From Streptomyces sp. RPT161 (GTDB taxonomy: Bacteria > Actinomycetota > Actinomycetes > Streptomycetales > Streptomycetaceae), in NCBI RefSeq assembly GCF_027533845.1, contig NZ_JAPZVN010000011.1, positions 167,628-231,627 of the forward strand: DNA of 64,000 nucleotides. Reading direction: 5' to 3'. Position numbers and translations under genes: made by a program. Positions within the stretch are counted from its first letter, which is position 1, and each line of letters starts with the position of its first letter. Below are positions 8,429-17,238 of the stretch, one piece after another. Under the pieces are notes generated by a model. That model saw nothing but the letters and a program-made list of their open reading frames with translations, was not told the origin of the DNA and did not search any database.

Positions 8429-9352
8429 ATGGACATCGTGGTGCCGCGGGCGGCGCGTGAGGGGTTGGCGGTGCGGTTCGGGGCGGGGGCCGAAGCCTGG
8501 TGCGACGGGCTGCCCGCGCGGGTGACGGCGCTGGCGGAGCGCTGGACGCTGCGGCCCGTCCAGCAGATGGGCGGCGGCACCTCGCGCGTGATCGTCTGCG
8601 CCCGGCCGGACGGCAGCCGGGCGTACCTCAAGCTCACCCCGGATCCGACGGTCGCCGTGCAGGAGGCGGAGGCGCTGCGGCTCTGGCAGGACGGGGGCCG
8701 TACGCCACGGCTGCTCGCGGCGGCACCGGACGAGGGCGCCCTGCTGCTCGCGGCGGTCGAGTGTCCCGACGGCCGTCCCGCGCCGACGCTGCGGGCGGCG
8801 GCGGATTTCCGACTGGCCGAGGTGGCGGGGCTGTTGACGGCGATCCGCGGGTACCGTCCCGGTCCGGACAGCGCTCTGCCCACGCTCGCGGAGCGGGTCG
8901 AGTTCCTCTTCGACCTCACCCTCAGACGGCTGGCCGCCGCACCGTCGGAGCCCGCCGTCGGTCGCGGGCTGGTCGAGCGCTGCCGACGCGCCGCCCTCCG
9001 GCTGGCGGACGGCGGCCCGAACGCCGTCGTGCACGGTGATCTGCACCCGGGCAACGTCCTGGACGCCGGAGCGGGGCGCGCTCTGGTGGCGATCGATCCG
9101 CGCCCGGCGGTCGGCGATCCCGACTTCGACGCCGTCGACTGGGCGCTGTCCGGTGCCACCACGCCGGGCGTGGTCGAGGAGCGAACGCTGCGGCTCGCGG
9201 ATCTGGTCCCGGGGCTCGCCGCGGACCGGGTGCGGCGCTGGTGCCAGGTTTCCGCCGTCCTCATGGCGGTACCGCGGGTGATACGCGGCCGTGACGATCC
9301 GTACACGCGGCTGCTGGTCGACATGGCGAGTCTTGCCGATGCTAGCGGATGA
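8429..9352 (+). CDS. Aminoglycoside/hydroxyurea phosphotransferase-like kinase
   Basis: A 307-residue small-molecule kinase of the APH(6)/hydroxyurea type within the APH superfamily. The catalytic Brenner loop is VVHGDLHPGNVL (Asp base, Asn for Mg2+). The metal-binding strand is AIDPRPAVGDPDFDAVDWAL, typical of the streptomycin 6-kinase group rather than choline-kinase groups. The natural substrate is unknown; members confer streptomycin resistance or act on unidentified metabolites. The ATG at 8429 follows a strong GGAGGGGG site; upstream frame extension has no homology. It is transcribed alone, 16 bases ahead of the toxin-antitoxin pair. Confidence 0.8.
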   Translation: MDIVVPRAAREGLAVRFGAGAEAWCDGLPARVTALAERWTLRPVQQMGGGTSRVIVCARPDGSRAYLKLTPDPTVAVQEAEALRLWQDGGRTPRLLAAAPDEGALLLAAVECPDGRPAPTLRAAADFRLAEVAGLLTAIRGYRPGPDSALPTLAERVEFLFDLTLRRLAAAPSEPAVGRGLVERCRRAALRLADGGPNAVVHGDLHPGNVLDAGAGRALVAIDPRPAVGDPDFDAVDWALSGATTPGVVEERTLRLADLVPGLAADRVRRWCQVSAVLMAVPRVIRGRDDPYTRLLVDMASLADASG

Positions 9353-9368
9353 GCGCTAGCTTTGGATT

Positions 9369-9659
9369 ATGGCCAAGACGCAGCTGAACGTGCGGGTCGA
9401 CGAGACCACCGCGGAGACCGCCAAGACCCGCGCCTCGCAGCGCGGCATCAGCGTCAACCGCTACATCGAGGAACTGGTCCGCGCCGACCAGGCGGAGAAC
9501 GGCCGGGCCTTCGTGGAGGCCGCCGCCGACTTCATGAAGCAGTACGAAGCAGTGTTCGCCGAGGAGTTCGGGCGGGATCGCGAAGGGAGCCGGGCCAACG
9601 CCCTGCCCGTGGACGACGAGTCGAACGGCGGCTCCGGCTCGGGGCGCACGCCGGCGTGA
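9369..9659 (+). CDS. Ribbon-helix-helix antitoxin-like protein
   Basis: A 96-residue protein. Residues 1-40 form a ribbon-helix-helix DNA-binding fold: strand KTQLNVRVDETT, then two helices through SVNRYIEELVRADQ. The C-terminal half (EAAADFMKQYEAVFAEEFG) is an amphipathic helix that probably binds the toxin, followed by a disordered acidic tail. Its TGA overlaps the GTG of the next gene (GTGA), so the two are translationally coupled as in type II modules. The RHH part would autoregulate the promoter in the 16-base gap after the kinase gene or within that gene. Confidence 0.8.
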   Translation: MAKTQLNVRVDETTAETAKTRASQRGISVNRYIEELVRADQAENGRAFVEAAADFMKQYEAVFAEEFGRDREGSRANALPVDDESNGGSGSGRTPA

Positions 9660-10039
9660 CCCTGCGCATCGACCTTGCCTGGCTGTTGATGGTCGCCGAA
9701 CGCAACACCCCCGGTGATCCACAGGTCACCGACTGGGGATCGCTGCTGGCCGCGGTCGCCCGCCACCAGGCGGAGATATTCGGCACGCCCGTCTACCCCG
9801 ACCCACGGCAACGCGCCGCCGCGCTGCTCCAGTTGCTGGTGCACGTGCCCGCCCTGGAGCGGTCCAACGTGATGTTCGCCTGCGCCGTCGCCTACGCGTA
9901 CCTGGTCGCCTGCGGCATGAAAGTGGTCACCTCGCCGGAGCAGGTACGTGATCTGGCACGGCTGGTGAAGGACGGTACGGCGGACCTGGAGCGCATCACC
10001 GACGAACTGCGGGGCTGGACCGGGGGCTCGGAGCACTGA
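9656..10039 (+). CDS. Doc/Fic-like toxin component with altered Fic motif
   Basis: A 127-residue all-helical protein that aligns with the Doc branch of the Fic fold. EIFGTPVYPDPRQRAAALLQ matches the helix before the active site, and CAVAYAYLVACG matches the helix after it. In Doc/Fic the loop between them is H-x-F-x-D/E-x-N-K/G-R. Here it is HVPALERSN (residues 63-71), keeping the His and a distal Asn but losing the Phe, the acidic metal ligand position and the glycine-rich anion hole. Streptomycete relatives are annotated as Fic-family toxins. It may have a different chemistry or be inactive. It is coupled to the RHH gene by GTGA. Confidence 0.7.
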   Translation: MTLRIDLAWLLMVAERNTPGDPQVTDWGSLLAAVARHQAEIFGTPVYPDPRQRAAALLQLLVHVPALERSNVMFACAVAYAYLVACGMKVVTSPEQVRDLARLVKDGTADLERITDELRGWTGGSEH

Positions 10040-10040
10040 C

Positions 10041-10703
10041 TCAGGCGCGGCGCGCCACGCACAGGACATGTGGCGTGCTGGGGAACGGAATTGGGCCATC
10101 CGGCACCTTGAGGCGACGTACCGTGCCGAGTTCGAAGCCCGCGGCCGTCACCTGCGCCAGCGTGTCGCGGCCCGTGTGGCAGCCGCCGAACAGCAGCGGC
10201 CAGAACGTGTGGTCCACCGCCCACTGGGCGGCCGCCATGCCCCGGCCGGTGGACCGTACATGCTCCAGCAGCCGCAGCTCGCCGCCCGGTCTCACCACCC
10301 GTCTCAACTCCGCCAGCGCACGCCGCTGATCACGTACCGAGCACAGCACCAGGCAGGCCACCGCCGCGTCGAACGCCTCGCTCTTGACCGGCAGCGCCTC
10401 CGCCGCGGCGGGGACGACATCCACCGGCACCTCCACCCGCGATGCCGCGTCGGCCGCCGCGCGCCGCAGCAGCCGCTCCGGCTCGGTCGCCACCACCTCG
10501 CAGACCGCCGCCGGATAGTGCCGGAAGTTCGCCCCCGACCCGGCGCCGATCTCGATGACCCGGCCGGAGAGCCCGGCCAACAGCTCTCGGCGGTGCCGTG
10601 CCAACTCCAGCCGCTCTTCGGCGACCGCCGCCCAACGGACGTAGAACCGGGCGAAGACCGGGTGGTGTACCGCCTCCCGCGGAGCCCGCGTCAGTGCGCT
10701 CAT
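10041..10703 (-). CDS. Class I SAM-dependent methyltransferase
   Basis: A 220-residue Rossmann-fold methyltransferase. Motif I is VIEIGAGSGANFRHYP (SAM-binding glycine loop), motif II holds VVATEPERLL with an acidic ribose ligand, and motif IV is FDAAVACLVLCSV. The RPGGELRLLEHV strand matches the Methyltransf_11 group. The C-terminal FGGCHTGRDTLAQVTAAGF resembles phosphatidylethanolamine or thiol-ether methyltransferase relatives. Substrate unknown. The ATG at 10703 is internal to a longer open frame but begins the normal N-terminus. It is convergent with the toxin gene, their stops one base apart, and lies 49 bases from bioD. Confidence 0.8.
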   Translation of the reverse strand: MSALTRAPREAVHHPVFARFYVRWAAVAEERLELARHRRELLAGLSGRVIEIGAGSGANFRHYPAAVCEVVATEPERLLRRAAADAASRVEVPVDVVPAAAEALPVKSEAFDAAVACLVLCSVRDQRRALAELRRVVRPGGELRLLEHVRSTGRGMAAAQWAVDHTFWPLLFGGCHTGRDTLAQVTAAGFELGTVRRLKVPDGPIPFPSTPHVLCVARRA

Positions 10704-10752
10704 GGCGTTGCCTCTCCTCGCGCGGGGCCGACGCCATCCAGTGTGCCGCCGG

Positions 10753-11472
10753 TCAGGCCTCCACGCGAGCGCGGAACGCGTTCGCATCCCAGTAACCGCC
10801 GAGGGCGGGCGCCAGCCAACCCGCCGCCGACCGGCGGAAGTCGGCGGGCGGCAGGGCTCCGGCCCCCTGCGGCACCGCACCCAGCAGCGGGACGTCCGCC
10901 ACCCGGGGCAGATCGGCCAGATTGCACCGGGCGGCCAGATCCGGCTCCCGAGGCCAACTGCCCACCACCACACCGAGGCAGTCCAGCCCCCGGTGGCGCA
11001 GTTCCCGCGCGGTCAGCTCGGTCGTGTTCAGCGTGCCGAGGCCCGCCGCCGCGACCAAGAGCACCCCGGCGCCCAGCAGTTCGGCGGCGTGCGCCAGCGT
11101 CGTGCCCCGATCGTCGAAGCGCACCAGCAGCCCGCCCGCGCCCTCCACCAGTACCAGGTCGTGGTCGATGGCCAACTTGCGCGCCGCGTCCGCGATCTGC
11201 TCGGGATCCACCGTGGGCAGCCCGGCGCGCCGGGCCGCGGTGCCCGGCGCCAACGGCTCGGGGTAGCGGGCGAGTTCGGCGGTCGTCACCTCACCGGCCA
11301 GCCGCGCCACCTCGGCGACATCGCCGGCCTCGTGCGCCGCCACACCGGTCTGGGCCGGTTTCAGCACGGCGACGGTGCGGCCGAGCGCCACGGCGGTGGC
11401 GGCCACGGCCGCGGTCACCACCGTCTTGCCGATCTCCGTGCCCGTCCCCGTGACGACGATCACCGTACCCAT
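10753..11472 (-). CDS. bioD: Dethiobiotin synthetase
   Basis: Carboxylates 7,8-diaminononanoate to dethiobiotin with ATP and CO2, the third pimelate-ring step of biotin synthesis. The 239-residue protein starts with [20 protein letters not shown], which holds the P-loop variant (GTEIGKT). LKPAQTG carries the substrate-binding lysine and VEGAGGLLV the magnesium-site glutamate. Length is normal. It is the last gene of a bioB-bioA-bioD operon on the minus strand, 9 bases after bioA. Confidence 0.96.
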   Translation of the reverse strand: MGTVIVVTGTGTEIGKTVVTAAVAATAVALGRTVAVLKPAQTGVAAHEAGDVAEVARLAGEVTTAELARYPEPLAPGTAARRAGLPTVDPEQIADAARKLAIDHDLVLVEGAGGLLVRFDDRGTTLAHAAELLGAGVLLVAAAGLGTLNTTELTARELRHRGLDCLGVVVGSWPREPDLAARCNLADLPRVADVPLLGAVPQGAGALPPADFRRSAAGWLAPALGGYWDANAFRARVEA

Positions 11473-11481
11473 ATCGCTTCC

Positions 11482-12786
11482 TCAACCCTCCCGCGCCGCG
11501 GCCAGTACCGCCGCGCAGATCCGTGCCACGTCCTCGTCCCCGGTGACGTACGGCGGCATCGTGTACACCAGATCGCGGAACGGCCGCAACCATACGCCGC
11601 TGCCGACCGCGGCCCGGGTCGCCGCCGCGATGTCCACCTCGTGGTCGAGCTGCACCACACCGATCGCGCCGAGCACGCGTACGTCCCGTACTCCCGCGAT
11701 CGCCGAGGCGTCCGCCAGGCCCTCGCGCAGACCCGCCTCGATCCGCTTGACCTCCAGCGCCCAGTCCTGGCCGAGGAGCAGGTCGATCGAGGCGCCTGCG
11801 ACGGCCGCCGCCAGCGGATTGCCCATGAACGTGGGGCCGTGCGCGAGTACCGGCACCTTGCCCCGCGAGATCCCCTCGGCGACCCGCGAGGTGCACAGCG
11901 TCGCGGCCATCGTCAGATAGCCACCGGTCAACGCCTTGCCCAGGCACATCACATCGGGTGCGATCCCCGCGTGGTCGGCCGCGAACAACGCGCCGGTGCG
12001 CCCGAAGCCGGTGGCGATCTCGTCCAGCACCAGCAGCACGTCGTGCTCGTCGCACAACTCGCGCAGCACCCGCAGGTAGTCGGGGGAGTGGAAGCGCATC
12101 CCGCCCGCCCCCTGCACGACCGGTTCGACGATCACCGCGGCCAGCTCGTCGGCGTGCCGCGCGACCAACTCCCGCAGGTGCGCGGCGTACCGCGGGTCCG
12201 CCGGGTCGTCGAAGCCGCCCGGTGGCGGGTCGGCGAAGACCTGCCGGGACAGCACACCGGACCACAGGTGGTGCATGCCGCCGTCCGGATCGCACACCGA
12301 CATCGGCTGCCAGGTGTCGCCGTGGTACCCGCCGCGCCAGGTCAACAGCCGCCGCTTGTCCGGCCGTCCGCGTGACCGCCAGTACTGCAGGCACATCTTG
12401 ACCGCGACCTCGACCGACACCGAGCCGGAGTCGGCGAGGAAGACATGGCGCAGCGGCTCCGGGGTGATCTCCACCAGCCGGGCGGCCAGCCGGACGGCGG
12501 GCTCATGGGTGAGCCCGCCGAACATCACATGGCTCATCCGGTCCAGTTGGCTGCGCACCGCCTCGTTGAGTACCGGGTGGTTGTAGCCGTGGACGGCCGA
12601 CCACCACGAGGACATCCCGTCCACCAGTTCGAAGGTGCCGCCCGCCGGATCGCTGACCCGTAGCCGTACCCCGCTGGCCGACTCGACCAGGAGCGGTTCC
12701 GCACGGCCGGGCATCGGCCCGTACGGGTGCCATACGTGTTCCCGGTCGAGGTCCAGCAGTGAGCGTACGGCGAGCGGCTCAGGCAT
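11482..12786 (-). CDS. bioA: Adenosylmethionine-8-amino-7-oxononanoate aminotransferase
   Basis: PLP enzyme using S-adenosylmethionine as amino donor to make 7,8-diaminononanoate. The 434-residue protein has the N-terminal HVWHPYGPM substrate loop, [13 protein letters not shown], the PLP aspartate in [15 protein letters not shown] and the Schiff-base lysine in [11 protein letters not shown]. The [11 protein letters not shown] motif is also present. All are standard for BioA. Its ATG lies 8 bases inside the end of bioB, so the two are translationally coupled; the longer open frame upstream is bioB in another frame. Confidence 0.97.
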   Translation of the reverse strand: MPEPLAVRSLLDLDREHVWHPYGPMPGRAEPLLVESASGVRLRVSDPAGGTFELVDGMSSWWSAVHGYNHPVLNEAVRSQLDRMSHVMFGGLTHEPAVRLAARLVEITPEPLRHVFLADSGSVSVEVAVKMCLQYWRSRGRPDKRRLLTWRGGYHGDTWQPMSVCDPDGGMHHLWSGVLSRQVFADPPPGGFDDPADPRYAAHLRELVARHADELAAVIVEPVVQGAGGMRFHSPDYLRVLRELCDEHDVLLVLDEIATGFGRTGALFAADHAGIAPDVMCLGKALTGGYLTMAATLCTSRVAEGISRGKVPVLAHGPTFMGNPLAAAVAGASIDLLLGQDWALEVKRIEAGLREGLADASAIAGVRDVRVLGAIGVVQLDHEVDIAAATRAAVGSGVWLRPFRDLVYTMPPYVTGDEDVARICAAVLAAAREG

Positions 12787-13954
12787 TGGGCGGCAGGTCC
12801 GTGCCCGCGCCACGGCGGCGCACCGCGACAAGGTCGGTACGGGCCGCTGCGGGCGCCGCCACCGGCTCCGGCTCGGGTTCCGCACCGCACGGCCCGCAGG
12901 CGCTCTCGTGCGGACCGCAGCCGTCGTGCGGGCCGCAGACCGAGGCGCCGCGCCGGTGCTCGGGCAGCGTGGTGGTCTCCGAGCCCTCCACTTCGAAGCC
13001 CGCGTCCGCGATCATCTCCAGGTCGGCCTGGCCCGCCTGGCCCTCACTGGTCAGGTAGTCACCCAGGAAGATGGAGTTGACCAGGTGCAGCGCCAGCGGC
13101 TGGAGCGTGCGCAGATGGATCTCCCGGCCGCCCGCCAGCCGTACCTCCACGTCCGGGCAGACGAATCGGGCCATCGCCAGGATGCGCAGGCAGCGCTGCG
13201 GGGTCAGCGACCACTTCTCCGCCAGCGGAGTGCCCTCGAACGGGATGAGGAAGTTCACCGGCACCGAGTCCGGGTCCATTTCGCGCAGGGCGAAGACCAC
13301 GTCCACCAGATCGGTGTCCGATTCGCCCATTCCGGCGATCAGTCCGGAGCACGCCGACAGGCCCGCCGCCTGCGCCTGGCGGACGGTGTCCACCCGGTCG
13401 GAGAAGTCGTGCGTGGTGCAGATGTCGCCGTACGTCGCCTCGGAGGTGTTGAGGTTGTGGTTGTAGGCGTCCGCTCCGGCCGCCCGCAGCCGCTCGGCCT
13501 GGCCCTCGGACAGCAGACCGAGGCAGGCGCACACCTCCACGCCCTCGTGCTCGCCCTTGATGGCCTCGATGGTCCTGGAGACCCGCTCCACGTCCCGGTC
13601 GGTCGGGCCGCGTCCGCTGGCCACCAGGCAGACCCGCTTGGCGCCGCCGGCGATCCCGGCGCCCGCCGCGTCCGCCGCCTCGTCCGGCTTCAGCCAGGTG
13701 TACTTCAGGATCTCGGCCTTGGAGCCGAGCCGCTGGGAGCAGTACGAGCAGTCCTCGGGACACAGCCCGGACTTCAGGTTGACCAGGTAGTTGAGCTTCA
13801 CCCGGCGTCCGAACCAGTGGCGGCGGACCTTTCCGGCCGCGGCCACCACGTCGAGCAGTTCATCGTCGGAGGTGGCCAGTACGGCCAGCGCTTCCTCGCG
13901 GGTCGGCAGTTCTCGCCGCAGCCCCTTGTCCACCAGCGTGTTCAGCAGGTCCAT
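12779..13954 (-). CDS. bioB: Biotin synthase with Cys/His-rich C-terminal tail
   Basis: Radical-SAM enzyme that inserts sulfur into dethiobiotin. The 391-residue protein has the 4Fe-4S motif [10 protein letters not shown] (C-x3-C-x2-C), and the usual LNTSEATYG and [12 protein letters not shown] segments for SAM and substrate. After the normal barrel ends (about residue 325) it has an extra tail of some 60 residues. The tail has repeated CGPH/CGPC units ([19 protein letters not shown]) and a proline-glutamate run, ending [16 protein letters not shown]. Streptomycete BioB proteins often carry such a tail; a metal or Fe-S delivery role is only a guess. The ATG ([11 protein letters not shown]) is preferred over upstream in-frame starts, which add a non-homologous leader. 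Confidence 0.96.
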   Translation of the reverse strand: MDLLNTLVDKGLRRELPTREEALAVLATSDDELLDVVAAAGKVRRHWFGRRVKLNYLVNLKSGLCPEDCSYCSQRLGSKAEILKYTWLKPDEAADAAGAGIAGGAKRVCLVASGRGPTDRDVERVSRTIEAIKGEHEGVEVCACLGLLSEGQAERLRAAGADAYNHNLNTSEATYGDICTTHDFSDRVDTVRQAQAAGLSACSGLIAGMGESDTDLVDVVFALREMDPDSVPVNFLIPFEGTPLAEKWSLTPQRCLRILAMARFVCPDVEVRLAGGREIHLRTLQPLALHLVNSIFLGDYLTSEGQAGQADLEMIADAGFEVEGSETTTLPEHRRGASVCGPHDGCGPHESACGPCGAEPEPEPVAAPAAARTDLVAVRRRGAGTDLPPNA

Positions 13955-14064
13955 GGCGATGATCCTGGCCCAGTAAGCCACCAAGGGCCAATGGCGAACC
14001 ACACAACACCAACCGAACAACATGTGTGTATCGCCACACCCCGATCCGCGCCGTACGCCCGTTA

Positions 14065-14079
14065 GGTTGCAGGCAAACC
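14065..14079. promoter_or_regulatory. Imperfect palindrome between divergent bioB and bioF
   Basis: The 173-base gap between bioB and bioF must hold both promoters. It contains GGTTGCAGGCAAACC, whose core TTG-CAGG-CAA is an inverted repeat. It does not match the BirA or BioQ operators I know, so a biotin regulator is only a possibility. Confidence 0.25.
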
Positions 14080-14127
14080 CGGTGTGACCCCCTACGCCCG
14101 CCCGAGCATTTGGACGACTGGACGAAC

Positions 14128-15276
14128 ATGACCCGTGACCCGTTCGACTGGATCGACGCCCGCGCCGAGGCGCGCCGGCGCGCCGGGCTGGTCCGTACGC
14201 TGCGCCCCCGGCCCGCCGACTCGGAGCTGCTCGACCTGGCCAGCAACGACTATCTGGGGCTGGCCAGGCACCCCGAGGTCACGGATGCCGCGGCGCGGGC
14301 CGCGGTGCGGTGGGGCGCGGGCTCGACCGGGTCGCGGCTGGTCACCGGAACCACCGAGCTGCATGCCGAACTGGAGGCGGAGCTCGCCGCGTTCTGCGGT
14401 TTCGAGGCGGCCCTGGTCTTCGCCACCGGATACGCCGCCAACCTCGCCGCGGTCACCGCGCTCGCCCCGCCGGGGTCGCTGATCGTCTCCGACGCCGCCA
14501 ACCACGCCTCGCTGATCGACGGCTGCCGTCTGGCCCGCGCCGAGACCGTCGTCGTACCGCACCGCGAGCCGGAGGGGTTCCGCAAGGCGCTCGACGGGTA
14601 CGCGGGTTGCGCGCTGGCCATCACCGACTCGGTCTTCTCGGTCGACGGCGATGCCGCGCCGCTGCCCCAACTGGCCGCGCTCTGCGCCGAGTCGGGCGCG
14701 GCACTGCTGGTCGACGACGCGCACGGACTCGGGGTGCTGGGCGACGGCGGCCGGGGCACGGTGGCCGCGGCGGGACTTTCCGGCGCGCCCGGCGTGGTGT
14801 GCACGGTCACCCTCTCCAAGTCGCTGGGCAGCCAGGGGGGCGCCGTGCTCGGCCCGGCGCGGGTCATCGAACACCTGGTCAACTCCGCGCGGACGTTCAT
14901 CTTCGACACCGGGCTCGCCCCGGCCGCCGCGGCCGGGGCGCTGGCCGCGCTGCGCCTGCTGCGCGGGGAGCCGGGCCGGGCGGCGCGCGCCCGTGCCGTC
15001 GCCCGTGAAGTGCACCGCCGGTTGACCTCGGCCGGGCTTGACTCGGCCGCGCCGGACGCCTGTGTGCTGTCGGTGCGGGCGCCGGGGCCGGACGCCGCGG
15101 TGCGCTGGGCCGCCGACTGCCGGTCGGCGGGGGTCGCGGTCGGCTGCTTCCGTCCGCCGTCCGTGCCGGACGGGATCTCGCGGCTACGGCTTTCCGCTCG
15201 CGCTGATATGACGGTGAGTGACATCTCGAAAGCCTGCGAGGTGATCATCCGCACTGCTCCCGCCGGCTCCCGCTGA
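14128..15276 (+). CDS. bioF: 8-amino-7-oxononanoate synthase
   Basis: PLP-dependent condensation of pimeloyl thioester with alanine, the first committed ring step in biotin synthesis. The 382-residue protein has [11 protein letters not shown] at the N-terminus, [11 protein letters not shown], the PLP aspartate in [13 protein letters not shown], and the Schiff-base lysine in [14 protein letters not shown]. The ATG at 14128 gives [20 protein letters not shown]; an earlier in-frame ATG would add a low-complexity leader over the promoter gap. It is divergent from bioB-bioA-bioD, so all four genes may share control. No bioC, bioH or bioI is seen in the window. Confidence 0.96.
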   Translation: MTRDPFDWIDARAEARRRAGLVRTLRPRPADSELLDLASNDYLGLARHPEVTDAAARAAVRWGAGSTGSRLVTGTTELHAELEAELAAFCGFEAALVFATGYAANLAAVTALAPPGSLIVSDAANHASLIDGCRLARAETVVVPHREPEGFRKALDGYAGCALAITDSVFSVDGDAAPLPQLAALCAESGAALLVDDAHGLGVLGDGGRGTVAAAGLSGAPGVVCTVTLSKSLGSQGGAVLGPARVIEHLVNSARTFIFDTGLAPAAAAGALAALRLLRGEPGRAARARAVAREVHRRLTSAGLDSAAPDACVLSVRAPGPDAAVRWAADCRSAGVAVGCFRPPSVPDGISRLRLSARADMTVSDISKACEVIIRTAPAGSR

Positions 15277-15318
15277 GTGTGCCCACAACCCTCTACTGCG
15301 CTATTACCCAGCAGAGTT

Positions 15319-15348
15319 CACTGCTTTGAGGGACAGAGCAAAGCAGTG
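15319..15348. repeat. Perfect 10-bp inverted repeat upstream of ATPase gene
   Basis: CACTGCTTTG (15319-15328) and CAAAGCAGTG (15339-15348) are exact inverted repeats with a 10-base spacer. They lie between bioF and the anti-sigma-type ATPase. The stem is short and A/T-containing, unlike the GC-rich terminators elsewhere in the window, so a regulator site or leader hairpin is as likely as a bioF terminator. Confidence 0.5.
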
Positions 15349-15498
15349 CTTGGCGGATCACCCGGGTCGACGGCAGCATGGATCGCACTCTGAGAAAAGC
15401 AACTGTCCGTAGTCGTGCCACTGACATATCCACGGTCGGCACCGCTGCGAACGGTCCGCGAGCGGAGTCCGAGCCGGCGGAAGAGGGACAGCGTCGCC

Positions 15499-15969
15499 AT
15501 GGCAGATCACCAGGAAGCATCCGTCACCCTGCCGAGCGATCCAGCCTCGGTGACGGTGGCGCGCAGATACGTAACCGGGGTCCTTGGCGAGTGGGGGCTG
15601 CCGGACACCGCGCCCGCCGCCGACACGGTGCGGCTGATCGTCTCGGAGTTGGCGACCAACGCCGTACAGCACACCCTCGGCCAGTCGCCGACCTTCACCG
15701 TCGATCTGCTGCTCGACCGGGACGAGCGGTTGCGGATCGGCGTCAGTGACAGCCATCCGCGCTGGCCGCAACGGCTGCCCGCGGCGGTGCAGCAGGACAA
15801 TGGACGGGGGATGTCCATTATCCGCTACCTCACGGCGGAGTCCGGCGGCCGGATGTCCGTGGCGCCGCGGCCGGAGGGCGGCAAGACCGTCTGGATCGCA
15901 CTGCCTTGGCCCGTACTGTCAGGCGAGCGGGGCGAGTTATGGGATCGGGAGTGCGAACCCATGCCGTAG
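15499..15969 (+). CDS. Anti-sigma-type ATP-binding protein (HATPase_c)
   Basis: A 156-residue GHKL ATPase domain protein of the SpoIIAB/RsbW type, abundant in streptomycetes. The N box is VSELATNAVQHT, with the Mg-ligand Asn. The G1 box is IGVSDSHPRWPQ, and the G2 region is DNGRGMSIIRYLTAESG. There is no membrane or sensor domain. Such proteins bind sigma factors or partner with WhiJ/BldB-like regulators, but I see no DNA-binding partner gene here. In S. coelicolor I recall a similar gene next to bioF. The ATG at 15499 is preceded by GAAGAGGGA. It is followed by a long hairpin shared with the convergent NlpC/P60 gene. Confidence 0.85.
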   Translation: MADHQEASVTLPSDPASVTVARRYVTGVLGEWGLPDTAPAADTVRLIVSELATNAVQHTLGQSPTFTVDLLLDRDERLRIGVSDSHPRWPQRLPAAVQQDNGRGMSIIRYLTAESGGRMSVAPRPEGGKTVWIALPWPVLSGERGELWDRECEPMP

Positions 15970-16037
15970 CGCGATGCGTTGGGGCCCGCGGTTCCACCGG
16001 ATTCCTGCTCCTGCGGCCGGTTGAGGGCCTGGAGTAC

Positions 16038-16091
16038 GGCTCGGCCCGGGGCGCCGCGACGGTGGCTGCCGTCGGGGCCCCGGGCCGAGCC
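16038..16091. terminator. Bidirectional hairpin terminator
   Basis: A 15-bp GC stem (GGCTCGGCCCGGGGC with its complement, outer bases 16038 and 16091) is capped by a second stem, CGACGG/CCGTCG. It sits between two convergent genes, the anti-sigma-type ATPase and the NlpC/P60 hydrolase, and can stop both. Confidence 0.75.
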
Positions 16092-16095
16092 GGGG

Positions 16096-16569
16096 TCAGC
16101 GCACCCGGCCGTACCAGACGTGGCGGGTCCAGATCCTTTCCAGGCGTACTCGGGTTCCGGTCCTGGGGGCGTGCCAGATCCTGTTGTGCCCCGCGTAGAC
16201 ACCGACGTGGTAGACGTAACCTCCGTGGTGGAAGAAGACCAGGTCACCCGGGCGGCGGGCGCTGGCGGAGACGTGGCGGGTCCGGTAGTACTGGGCAGCC
16301 GCGGTTCTCGGTAGTCTGCGGCCCGCCTTGCGGAAGGCGTAGGAGGTCAGTCCCGAGCAGTCGAAGCTGTATGGGCCTGTGGCGCCCCACCGGTAGGGGG
16401 AGCCCTGCTTGGACGCGGCGATCTTCAGGGCCCGGATGGATACGGGGTTGGCGCTCGCCTGTTGCGCGAGACCCGGGGCCACGAGGGTTCCGGCCAGGGC
16501 GGCGGTGACCAGTGCCACGGTCGCTGCGGCGCGGGAGAGCAGAACGGACGGCATTATCGGCGCACTCAT
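16096..16569 (-). CDS. Secreted NlpC/P60 cell-wall hydrolase
   Basis: A 157-residue exported cysteine peptidase that cuts peptidoglycan stem peptides. Residues 1-40 are a signal peptide ending near AQQASA. The NlpC/P60 catalytic Cys is in YSFDCSGLTSYAF, the His in GYVYHVGVYAG, and the third polar residue is the His of IWHAPRTG. Unusually, it has no LysM, SH3 or coiled-coil targeting domain; the catalytic domain is nearly all of it. The ATG at 16569 follows an AAGGGG site directly downstream of a c-di-AMP riboswitch. Cell-wall lysis here therefore looks tied to c-di-AMP level, as for other actinobacterial wall hydrolases. Confidence 0.93.
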   Translation of the reverse strand: MSAPIMPSVLLSRAAATVALVTAALAGTLVAPGLAQQASANPVSIRALKIAASKQGSPYRWGATGPYSFDCSGLTSYAFRKAGRRLPRTAAAQYYRTRHVSASARRPGDLVFFHHGGYVYHVGVYAGHNRIWHAPRTGTRVRLERIWTRHVWYGRVR

Positions 16570-16587
16570 GGGGCACCCCTTCGTCGT

Positions 16588-16742
16588 CCGCCTACGAAGG
16601 ATGGCCTGTCGGGTTCGGGCTGGCGAAGTTGCCCGGCCGCCGTGGCGGCTTCACCCCTAGGGGCCGTCACCTTCCGGAACGACCCCGCACTGCTTGGGTC
16701 CTCCGCTCCTGCCGTTGTGGTGTCGACTCGGCATCCAGGCGG
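16588..16742 (-). ncRNA. ydaO-yuaA c-di-AMP riboswitch
   Basis: Read on the minus strand this leader carries the conserved ydaO blocks in order: GGAGGACCCA, GGGGTGAAGCCGCC, GAACCCGACAGGC and CTTCGTAGGC. The closing P1 helix pairs CCGCCT (16742-16737) with AGGCGG (16593-16588). It ends 19 bases before the NlpC/P60 start, with the ribosome site GAAGGGG immediately after the aptamer. This class binds cyclic di-AMP and usually turns off wall-hydrolase genes in actinobacteria. The 187 bases further upstream would hold the promoter; I see no gene there. Confidence 0.88.
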
Positions 16743-16929
16743 CGGCAGGACTCGGCGTCCGCCCGGACCGCCCCGTCGCTGTGGCGGGGGCTTGTCGTCG
16801 CAGGGATCATTACCCATGAAACGCATCAAATCCGACCGGAAGATGCTCCGTTCGGGAACCCCGACGACCGGAAGAGGCCGAAACGAAGCCGTTGTCGGCC
16901 CTTTTGGGATGCCGGTCAGGAATAGCCCG

Positions 16930-17232
16930 TCAGAGTGGTGGGGCGGGGATCGCCGGTAGCCGGGAGCGCCGTTCGCCGTCCAGTACCTGTAGCGCCCGCA
17001 CCAGGGCCGGGCCGTGCACTTCGTGCTCGCCGCGCTCGTGCATCAGCTCCAGCGCCTCGCGCAGCCCGTTCGCCGTGCCCACCAGGGCCTGGGCGGCGCG
17101 CAGCGCGGAGTACGTGTCGGTGCAGCGGGCCGGGTTGATCCTGCCCAGCAGGTCGACCGTCTCCAGGTAGCGGTCCACCAGGGCGCCCTCCGCACGGGTG
17201 AGCGCGGGCAGTCGCGGTAGTTCGGGGAGCAC
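16930..17232 (-). CDS. Hypothetical protein next to the ClpP-like gene
   Basis: A 100-residue protein, largely helical, starting with GTG (MLPELPRLPALTRAEGALVD if read from Met). It has no signal peptide, transmembrane segment or known motif. The middle (RYLETVDLLGRINPARCTDTY, then AAQALVGTANGLREALELMH) reads as two or three amphipathic helices, and the C-terminus is LQVLDGERRSRLPAIPAPPL. It starts six bases after the ClpP-like stop, so it is probably co-transcribed and could be a partner or adaptor of that protein. This is inference from position only. Confidence 0.6.
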   Translation of the reverse strand: MLPELPRLPALTRAEGALVDRYLETVDLLGRINPARCTDTYSALRAAQALVGTANGLREALELMHERGEHEVHGPALVRALQVLDGERRSRLPAIPAPPL

Positions 17233-17238
17233 CGGCGG

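Noticed and set aside
14065..14079. BirA or BioQ operator between bioB and bioF.
   Set aside because: The palindrome does not match either consensus I know, so it is listed only as a weak candidate without a regulator name.
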